NCBI RefSeq assembly: GCF_003730275.1
Contig: NZ_QTTA01000019.1
Span: forward strand, 120,879-184,878
Length of the DNA: 64,000 nt
Source: Brevundimonas halotolerans
Lineage (GTDB): Bacteria; Pseudomonadota; Alphaproteobacteria; Caulobacterales; Caulobacteraceae
Reading direction: 5' to 3'
Position 1 is the first letter of the stretch. Each line of letters begins with the position of its first letter. A model generated the notes under the pieces. That model was not told the DNA's origin. It saw only the letters and a program-made list of their open reading frames with translations, and searched no databases. The position numbers and the translations under genes are program-made. This document shows, piece by piece, positions 35,246 to 41,916 of this stretch.

Positions 35246-37968
35246 CCCAGTCGGCTCAGTCGCTCCAGAGCCTCCTGCAGGCGCGCCTTGCCGGCCTCGG
35301 CCTCGGCCAGCTTGTCGCGTTGCTCCTGAACCACCTCCGGCGCCGCGCGGGACACGAAGTTCGGGTTGTTCAGCTTCTTGCCGAAATGGCCGATGTCGCT
35401 GTCAAAGGCGGCGATCTCCTTGTTCAGGCGGACGCGTTCGGCGGCGATATCGACCAGACCGGCCAGCGTCAGGGCCGCGGTGGCGCCCCCCGCGACGAAG
35501 GTCACCGCCCCTTCGGGCGCGGCCTCGGCGACCGACACCTCGGACACCCGGGCCAGCGTCATCAGGATCTCGCGATACCGGTCGATCCGGGCCGTGGTGG
35601 CGGCGTCCGGGCCGACAAAGGTCAGCGGCGGGCGGGTCGTGGCCACGCTCATCTCGCCCTTCAGCGAACGCACGGCCTCGACCGTCTCGATCAGCCAGCT
35701 GACCTCGGCTGCCGCCTCCGTATCGATCAGGCTGTCGGCCAGTTCGGGCCAGGCGGCGCCGATGAGCAGGGGCTCGGTGCGCGCCGCGCCATTGTCGGCG
35801 GTCTGGGCCCACAGCTCCTCGGTGATGAAGGGCATGACCGGGTGCATCAGCTTGATGGTCTGGTCCAGCACCCAGGCAGTCATGGCGCGGGTCTCGGCCC
35901 CGGCCGCCGCGTCCGAGCCCTGGAACACCGGCTTGGCCAGTTCCAGATACCAGTCGCAGAAGATGTTCCAGACAAAGCGGTAGAGGCTGCCTGCCGCATC
36001 GTCGAACCGGCCGCCCTCGATGGCCGACGCCACCTCGCGCTCGGCCTTGACCAGTTCGCCGCGGATCCAGCGGTTGATGGTGGCCTCGGCGGCCGCCGGG
36101 TCAAAACCCTCCACCCGGGCACAGCCGTTCATCTGAGAAAAGCGCGCGGCATTCCACAGCTTGGTGCCGAAGTTGCGATAGCCCTCGATCCGCTGGCGGC
36201 TCAGCTTGATGTCGCGCGTGCCCGACAGGATGGCCATGGTGAAGCGCAGCGGATCGGCGCCCAGATCGTCGATGATCTCCAGCGGGTCGATGACATTGCC
36301 CTTGGACTTGCTCATCTTCTGGCCCTTCTCGTCGCGGACGAGGCCATTGATGATGACGCGGTGGAAGGGCACCTCGTCCATGAAGTGCAGGCCCATCATC
36401 ATCATCCGGGCGACCCAGAAGAAGATGATGTCGGCGGCGGTGACCAGGTCCGAGGTCGGATAGAAGCGCTGAAGGTCTTCCGTCTTCTCCGGCCAGCCCA
36501 TGGTCGAGAAGGGCCACAGGGCGGAGGAGAACCAGGTATCGAGAACATCCTCGTCCTGGGTCAGGGGCTTGCCACCCGCCTGCGCGAGAGCGTCTTCCTC
36601 GGTCTCGGCGACATAGATATTGCCGTCGTCGTCGTACCAGGCCGGGATGCGGTGCCCCCACCACAGCTGGCGGCTGATGCACCACGGCTCGATGTTTCTC
36701 AGCCATTCGAAATAGATCTTGGAATAGCTGGCGGGCTCGAATGTGGTCTTGCCGGTCTCGACCGCCGCAATGGCCGGCTGGGCCAGCGTCTTGGCGTCAA
36801 CGTACCACTGGTCCGTCAGCCACGGCTCGATGACCACGCCCGAGCGGTCGCCGTGCGGGACCATGTGTTTGGTCTTCTCGATGGCCTTCAGCCAGCCCTC
36901 TTCCTCGGCGCGGACGACGATGGCCTTGCGCGCCGCAAAGCGGTCCATGCCTTCGTACTCGGCGGGCACATCGGGGCAGTCGGCGGCGGTGATCCGGGCC
37001 AGAGAGTCCATGACGTTGAGCGTGGCGAGGCCCGCCCGCTTGCCGACCTGGAAGTCGTTGAAGTCGTGCGCCGGGGTGATCTTGACGGCGCCCGAGCCCT
37101 TGGTCGGATCGGCATAGTCATCGGCGACGATCGGCACGCGGCGGCCGGTGATCGGCAGGATCACGGCCTTGCCCACCAGACCGGCATAGCGTGCATCGTC
37201 CGGGTGCACGGCCACGCCGGTATCGCCCAGCATGGTCTCGGGCCGGGTGGTGGCGACGACGATGTAATCGCGCGTCTCCCACTCCGTCGCCTTGCCGTCG
37301 TCATCGAAGGCGACCGGGTGCTCATAGGTCAGGCCGTCGGCCAGCGGATAGGCGCAATGCCAATAGGCGCCGTCGACTTCCTTTTGCTCGACCTCGAGGT
37401 CCGAGATGGCCGTCTGGAAATGCGGGTCCCAGTTCACCAGCCGCTTGTCGCGATAGATCAGGCCGTCCTTGTGCAGTTGCACGAACACCTTGCGGACGGC
37501 GGCGTTCAGCCCTTCGTCCAGCGTAAACCGCTCGCGGCTCCAGTCGCAGGAGGCGCCCAACCGGCGCAGCTGGCGCACAATGGTGCCACCCGACTCGGCC
37601 TTCCACTCCCAGACCTTGTCGATGAAGGCCTCGCGGCCCATGTCGCGCCGCCCGACATTGCCGGCGGCCGCCAGCTGGCGCTCGACCACCATCTGGGTGG
37701 CGATCCCCGCATGGTCCGTGCCCGGCAGCCACAGCACGGCCTTGCCGGTCATCCGGTGATAGCGGGCCAGGATATCCTGCAGGGTGTTGTTCAGCGCATG
37801 GCCGATGTGCAGGCTGCCCGTCACGTTCGGCGGCGGAATGACGATGGAATAGGCCCCGGCCGCGCCGTCGGTCGCGGCGGCGTCACGGGGGGCGAACAGG
37901 CCGCTGTCCTCCCACGCCTGGTACAGGCGGGGCTCGGCGCTTTGCGGTTCGAAATTCTTCTCAAGCAT
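35242..37968 (-). CDS. valS: Valyl-tRNA synthetase
   Basis: The 908-residue class I synthetase has PPPNVTGSLHIGHA (HIGH motif), LPGTDHAG and the editing-domain TTRPETMLGD. KMSKSKGNV follows, and a C-terminal coiled coil (RVRLNKEIAAFDSDIGHF.. KARLQEALERLS) is typical of ValRS. The start at 37968 begins at LEKNFEP. The in-frame extension to 38040 runs through the palindromic element and is not coding. Located directly downstream of popZ on the same strand, as in Caulobacter. Confidence 0.97.
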   Translation of the reverse strand: MLEKNFEPQSAEPRLYQAWEDSGLFAPRDAAATDGAAGAYSIVIPPPNVTGSLHIGHALNNTLQDILARYHRMTGKAVLWLPGTDHAGIATQMVVERQLAAAGNVGRRDMGREAFIDKVWEWKAESGGTIVRQLRRLGASCDWSRERFTLDEGLNAAVRKVFVQLHKDGLIYRDKRLVNWDPHFQTAISDLEVEQKEVDGAYWHCAYPLADGLTYEHPVAFDDDGKATEWETRDYIVVATTRPETMLGDTGVAVHPDDARYAGLVGKAVILPITGRRVPIVADDYADPTKGSGAVKITPAHDFNDFQVGKRAGLATLNVMDSLARITAADCPDVPAEYEGMDRFAARKAIVVRAEEEGWLKAIEKTKHMVPHGDRSGVVIEPWLTDQWYVDAKTLAQPAIAAVETGKTTFEPASYSKIYFEWLRNIEPWCISRQLWWGHRIPAWYDDDGNIYVAETEEDALAQAGGKPLTQDEDVLDTWFSSALWPFSTMGWPEKTEDLQRFYPTSDLVTAADIIFFWVARMMMMGLHFMDEVPFHRVIINGLVRDEKGQKMSKSKGNVIDPLEIIDDLGADPLRFTMAILSGTRDIKLSRQRIEGYRNFGTKLWNAARFSQMNGCARVEGFDPAAAEATINRWIRGELVKAEREVASAIEGGRFDDAAGSLYRFVWNIFCDWYLELAKPVFQGSDAAAGAETRAMTAWVLDQTIKLMHPVMPFITEELWAQTADNGAARTEPLLIGAAWPELADSLIDTEAAAEVSWLIETVEAVRSLKGEMSVATTRPPLTFVGPDAATTARIDRYREILMTLARVSEVSVAEAAPEGAVTFVAGGATAALTLAGLVDIAAERVRLNKEIAAFDSDIGHFGKKLNNPNFVSRAAPEVVQEQRDKLAEAEAGKARLQEALERLSRLG

Positions 37969-37987
37969 GATCGGGCGTTTCTTTTTT

Positions 37988-38027
37988 GCCCTATCGCTCG
38001 GCTCGCGGAGCCTCGCTGTTTGAGGGC
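37988..38027 (+). repeat. 40-bp palindromic element, copy B (upstream of valS)
   Basis: The inner stem GGCTC-GCG-GAGCC and flanks are the same as in copy A (11562-11601). The outer arms are GCCCT (37988-37992) and AGGGC (38023-38027), where copy A has GCGCT and AGCGC: both arms differ, yet still pair. It lies about 20 bp before the valS start, within the popZ-valS intergenic segment, and could affect the valS leader. Confidence 0.75.
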
Positions 38028-38054
38028 GAAAGGTTCTCAATATTTGGCGATAAC

Positions 38055-38086
38055 GAAAAGGGGGCGGCCCCGCTGGAGCCGCCCCC
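38055..38086 (-). terminator. Intrinsic terminator of popZ
   Basis: On the minus strand GGGGGCGGC (38078-38086) pairs with GCCGCCCCC (38060-38068), followed by TTTTC (complement of 38055-38059). It is 32 bp beyond the popZ stop. Confidence 0.8.
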
Positions 38087-38117
38087 TCAGTCTTTAGGAC
38101 GAAGTCAGGGTCAGAGG

Positions 38118-38747
38118 CTAGCGGGGCGCACCGTTCAGCCGCGATACGCGGTCGACTTCCTTGCGGACCTCGGCCTCGACAATGTTCTGCAGATTGGCGT
38201 CCAGCCAGTCCTTGAGCATTTCGCGCAGCATGGGGCTCAGCAGGCTGCGGACCAGTTCGTCGATGGTGGCGCTGTTGCCGGCAGGCGCGCTGGCCGAGGC
38301 GGCGGGCGCCGGACGCAGGGCGGCGGCCAACCCGGCAAAGGCGCCGGCGGCCGAGGCGGCGGTCGCATCGCTGATCAGGCCCTCATCGGAAGACGGCGCA
38401 GCGCGGGGGGCCGGGGCCGGTTCCGGCTCGGGCTCCGGGGCGGCCTCATCCACGGGGAAGGGGTCGGCCGAGCCGATATCGAGGTCGCCGAGGGTCTCCT
38501 GGGCGGGGGCGGGCTGTTCCTCGGCCGGTTCCTCGGCGGGGGCCTCATAGCGTTCGGTCAGTTCCAGCACATCCTCGGCCGGTTCAGGCTCGCGCGCCGG
38601 TTCCGGCTCGGGCTGGGGTTCCGGTTCCGGTTCCGGGGCGGCGGCGGCCGGGGCCGTCTCGGCCGGGGCATCGTCTTCCGAGATGATCCGGCGGATCGAC
38701 GCCAGGATCTCCTCCATCGTCGGTTCCTGGGCGGTCGGATCAGTCAT
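38118..38747 (-). CDS. popZ: Polar organising protein PopZ
   Basis: The 209-residue protein starts with the PopZ signature EPTMEEILASIRRIISEDD (helix about 9-26). A disordered Pro/Glu/Ala-rich linker follows (about 27-120) with strings of PEPEP and a VLELTERY patch like the VLELT of Caulobacter. The C-terminal oligomerisation helices (LVRSLLSPMLREMLKDWLDA, NIVEAEVRKEVDRVSRL) complete it. PopZ forms polar condensates that anchor parS-ParB and recruit cell-cycle kinases. The Caulobacter protein is 177 residues, so the linker here is longer. The neighbours valS and the TolC gene match Caulobacter order. Confidence 0.95.
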   Translation of the reverse strand: MTDPTAQEPTMEEILASIRRIISEDDAPAETAPAAAAPEPEPEPQPEPEPAREPEPAEDVLELTERYEAPAEEPAEEQPAPAQETLGDLDIGSADPFPVDEAAPEPEPEPAPAPRAAPSSDEGLISDATAASAAGAFAGLAAALRPAPAASASAPAGNSATIDELVRSLLSPMLREMLKDWLDANLQNIVEAEVRKEVDRVSRLNGAPR

Positions 38748-38888
38748 GTCTCATAACCCCTGGCATGGTCGCTACGCTTACGCGCAGACGGGATCGGAAC
38801 GGACCGATGCGGCCCCCGTGTGTCCTGTCGTCGCATCAACGGGGCCCGGAATCAACGGACCTTTTTCGCCTCGTTGGTTAATCGAGGA

Positions 38889-40373
38889 TCAGTTGCGCGG
38901 CGCGGTCTGGATGGTGTCGCCCTTGAGCTGGGTGTCGATCGGCGCGTCCTCGGCATCATTCGCAGGCACGATCTGCGGGGCGGCGATGCGGTCGATGGCC
39001 TCGATCACGCCATCCCACGGCAGGCCGCCGCGGTTGCGCACGCGCTCATAGTTGACCGAGGGATCATAGACGTCCTCGGCGGGGACCAGCACGGTGACGT
39101 CCAGACGGCCCATGGCCAGCAGCAGCTGGGCCATGGCGACATACTCATTGCGGCGGGCGGTCACGAGCGCCACCTGGGCCGAGCGCAGTTCCAGCTCGCC
39201 GTTCAGAACATCGAGGGTGGTGCGCAGGCCGACCTGGGCTTCCTGACGGACACCCTCGGCGGCGACGGTGGCGGCACGGACGGCTTCTTCGCCGGCGCGC
39301 AGGCTCGAGCGGGCCGAGATCAGCTGGGCATAGGACGAGCTGATCGATTGCAGCACCGTCCGGCGCTGACCCTCGATCTGAATCTGGGCGGCATTGGCCC
39401 GCTCCAGCGCCTGGGACACACGTGACTGGTTCAGGCCGCCGGTGAACAGCGGCACCGACAGGGTCGCTCCGGCCTGGAAGGTGGTGCGATCAGCCAGATC
39501 AAAGCTGGACAGCTCATTGGTCGAGCCGCCGTAGGAGGCGCTGACCCGCACGGACGGCAGATATTCGGCGCGCGCCAGGGCGACATTGGCCTCGGCCGCG
39601 GCCAGGGCATATTCGGCGGCGCGGACGTTGGGATTTTCGGCCAGGCCGATGTCGAGGGCGACGTCAAAGTCGTCCGGTACGCCAGGCAGGGGCGGCAGCG
39701 GGGCCAGACGGCCTGGAGTCTGGCCGACGATGGCGGCATAGGAGGCGCGGCTGACCGACAGCTGGGCCTGGGAATTGGCCAGATCGGCCTCGGACTGGGC
39801 GAGGCGCGCCTCGGCCTGGGCCACGTCGGTGCGGGTGATCTCGCCGACCTCGAAGCGGGCCGAGGCCTCGTCCAGCTGGCGCTGCAGGACGGTCAGGTTC
39901 TCCTGACGGATGCGGACGATCTCCTCGTCGCGCAGCACATCAGCATAGACCTGGATGACGGTGGCCAGCACCTGTTGCTCGACCGAGCGCAGGTCCTCGC
40001 GTCCCGCCAGGATGTTGGCCTCGGTGGCGGTGATGCCCAGCGATATGCGGCCGCCCGAATACAGCGTCTGGGACAGGCCGATGCTGGCGCCGCCGCTTTC
40101 TGTTTCAGTCGTACCCGCCGGCGTTTCGACCTGCGTGTAGTTGGCGCTGGCGCTGACATCGATCGACGGGCGCAGGCCCGAGCGCGCCTGAACGATCGAT
40201 TCGTCCAGTGCCCGCTGATTGGCGCGTTGGCCCAGCAGGGTCGGATTGGTCCGGTAGGCCATGCGGATGGCGTCGGGCAGGGTGTCCTGGGCCAGCGCCG
40301 GCATGGCCAGTCCGGACCCCAGGGCGAGGGCCGCAAGCGAAATCAGCGCACGGGTGCGATTGAACATCTTCAT
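38889..40373 (-). CDS. tolC: TolC-family outer-membrane channel
   Basis: The 494-residue protein has a signal peptide (cleavage near PALAQ, 28). Two outer-membrane efflux (OEP) repeats of long helices and strands follow (ASANYTQV in the first, VSASYGGS in the second). The C-terminal tail (VPANDAED...) is variable. TolC channels connect inner-membrane pumps or type I secretion systems to the outside. In Caulobacter the homologue beside popZ is RsaF-like. No pump genes are nearby, so it probably serves several systems. An adjacent in-frame ATG two codons later is an alternative start. Confidence 0.93.
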   Translation of the reverse strand: MKMFNRTRALISLAALALGSGLAMPALAQDTLPDAIRMAYRTNPTLLGQRANQRALDESIVQARSGLRPSIDVSASANYTQVETPAGTTETESGGASIGLSQTLYSGGRISLGITATEANILAGREDLRSVEQQVLATVIQVYADVLRDEEIVRIRQENLTVLQRQLDEASARFEVGEITRTDVAQAEARLAQSEADLANSQAQLSVSRASYAAIVGQTPGRLAPLPPLPGVPDDFDVALDIGLAENPNVRAAEYALAAAEANVALARAEYLPSVRVSASYGGSTNELSSFDLADRTTFQAGATLSVPLFTGGLNQSRVSQALERANAAQIQIEGQRRTVLQSISSSYAQLISARSSLRAGEEAVRAATVAAEGVRQEAQVGLRTTLDVLNGELELRSAQVALVTARRNEYVAMAQLLLAMGRLDVTVLVPAEDVYDPSVNYERVRNRGGLPWDGVIEAIDRIAAPQIVPANDAEDAPIDTQLKGDTIQTAPRN

Positions 40374-40502
40374 TTCCTGCCTGACGCGGCCGGCCCGCGT
40401 CGTGTCATTCTCGGTGACGAGCGTAGTGCGAGATCGTTGTGCCCGACGCCAGTTAAGTTTTTTTCACGCGGCACCCGGTTCATTCCGTCGCCGCGCTGGA
40501 CT

Positions 40503-41132
40503 CTAGAGGCTGAAGGCGGGCTCGGGGCGCAGTTCGTCCAGAACCGGAGGCGTTGCATCGAACAGCTGCCGGCGCGACCAGCCCTCGGGGGTGCGCATGT
40601 GCAGGCTGGCCTTGCCGACCGGGCCGTTGCGCTCGACCAGCACGGCGCGACCGCCGACCTTCAGGGCGTCCAGCCAGGCATCCGGGCGGACGGGCACGGC
40701 GACCTCGGACACGATCAGGTCCCAGCCGTCGGACTGCGGCCGGTCCAGCGGCGCCTCAACCACGGTGACGCCCGCGGCGCTCAGGGTCGGGGCGGAGATG
40801 GCCAGCGCCTCGGCGTCCGATTCCTGCAGGGTGACGTCCAGACCCATCTGCGCCAGCACGGCGGCGGCATAGGCGCCCGACATGACCAGCGCCCGCTCAC
40901 CCGGCTTGGGAGCGGCCGCCATCAACAGTTTCGACAGGTCGCGCGGCAGCATCAGGCTGCGCGTGGCCGTGACCGGCACCTCGACCTCGGCATAGGCGGA
41001 AAAGGCGCGGTCCGGGGCGCACAGGGCCTCACGCGGCACCGCCAGCAGGGCCGCCTGCAGGGCGCGATCCGTGACATCGTTCACCCGGACCTGGCTGTCC
41101 ACCATCACCTTGCGTGCCGTCTGGAAGTCCAT
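40503..41132 (-). CDS. Protein-L-isoaspartate O-methyltransferase-like protein with degenerate SAM motif
   Basis: The 209-residue protein shows the PCMT N-terminus (ARKVMVDSQVRVNDVTDRAL, VPREALCAP) and overall layout. Where active PCMTs have a glycine-rich VLEIGTGSGY, this one reads ALVMSGAYAAAVL, so the SAM loop has lost most glycines. The later LVERNGPVGKAS strand also deviates. Likely a non-catalytic or altered-function member. The position upstream of the TolC gene is shared with Caulobacter relatives. Transcribed in the same direction, 129 bp before tolC. Confidence 0.8.
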   Translation of the reverse strand: MDFQTARKVMVDSQVRVNDVTDRALQAALLAVPREALCAPDRAFSAYAEVEVPVTATRSLMLPRDLSKLLMAAAPKPGERALVMSGAYAAAVLAQMGLDVTLQESDAEALAISAPTLSAAGVTVVEAPLDRPQSDGWDLIVSEVAVPVRPDAWLDALKVGGRAVLVERNGPVGKASLHMRTPEGWSRRQLFDATPPVLDELRPEPAFSL

Positions 41133-41240
41133 GCGTCGATCGATCCCTGGGGAGAGGAGAGTGAAAAAGCTGGCCCGCTTATAGGTGTGTGCGTTGCGGG
41201 GGACAATCCGATCTGATAGCGAACGCGCCTCGCGATCAGT

Positions 41241-41314
41241 GGCCTGATGGCGGAGTGGTTACGCAGCGGACTGCAAATCCGTGCACCCCGGTTCGATTCC
41301 GGGTCAGGCCTCCA
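41241..41314 (+). tRNA. tRNA-Cys (anticodon GCA)
   Basis: Acceptor GGCCTGA/TCAGGCC, anticodon loop with GCA in CTGCAAA, T arm with canonical TTCGATT and stem CCCGG/CCGGG, discriminator T, and encoded CCA (41312-41314). The D loop has GTGGTTA. All expected features are present. Confidence 0.96.
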
Positions 41315-41341
41315 TCGCGGTTCCCCGACCGCCAGACCTCC

Positions 41342-41782
41342 TCAGCGGCGGCGTTCTCGCCAGCGCGAGCCCTCGCCATGCTTGCCGATGCTGGAAAACT
41401 CGGGCGGGGCGGCGCTGCGGGCATATTGCTCGGCGACCAGCCAGGCCTTGAACGGCCGAAGACTGCCCAGACACAGGATCAGGATCAGCGGCAGGGTGAC
41501 CACCAGATGCACCCAGATCGGCGGGTGCAGCCCCAGCTCCAGCGCCATCATGGCGGCCATGCCGATCACGCCGACGATCGACATGACGAAAAAGGCCGGG
41601 CCATCGGCGGGATCGGCGAAGCTGTAGTCCAGCCCGCAGGCCGGGCAGGCGTCGCGCACCGTCAGATAGCCCTCCAGCAGCGGCCCCTCACCGCAGCGCG
41701 GGCAGCGGCATTTCAGCGAGACCATCAGCAGATTGGGTTTCGGCGCCTCGACGGGATCGGGGCCGGGTTCCGGCGGTGTCAT
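41342..41782 (-). CDS. DUF983 zinc-ribbon membrane protein
   Basis: The 146-residue protein has a zinc-ribbon (CRCPRCGEG, then CPACGLDY) followed by two hydrophobic helices (about 68-87 and 93-112) and a basic tail. This is the DUF983 family, found near cytochrome oxidase genes in many alphaproteobacteria, with unproved function. The start at 41782 has GAAGGGA at suitable distance; an ATG at 41797 is less well placed. Adjacent to tRNA-Cys. Confidence 0.8.
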   Translation of the reverse strand: MTPPEPGPDPVEAPKPNLLMVSLKCRCPRCGEGPLLEGYLTVRDACPACGLDYSFADPADGPAFFVMSIVGVIGMAAMMALELGLHPPIWVHLVVTLPLILILCLGSLRPFKAWLVAEQYARSAAPPEFSSIGKHGEGSRWRERRR

Positions 41783-41916
41783 CAGATGTCCCTTCATCGA
41801 CAGGTCCGCATGTGGGCCGGAGGGCCGAGGCGAACAAGTCCGGCGCAGTGTCGCACGAAGGACGGGTCAGGAAGCGTTAACCCTGAAGCAACGCCTTGTT
41901 GCGATGGTCCGGCATC

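Noticed and set aside
35182..38097. Very long plus-strand ORF (971 codons) opposite valS
   Set aside because: It mirrors valS, has a low-complexity His/Arg/Gly-rich product, and no recognisable domain. Long antisense ORFs are expected in GC-rich DNA.
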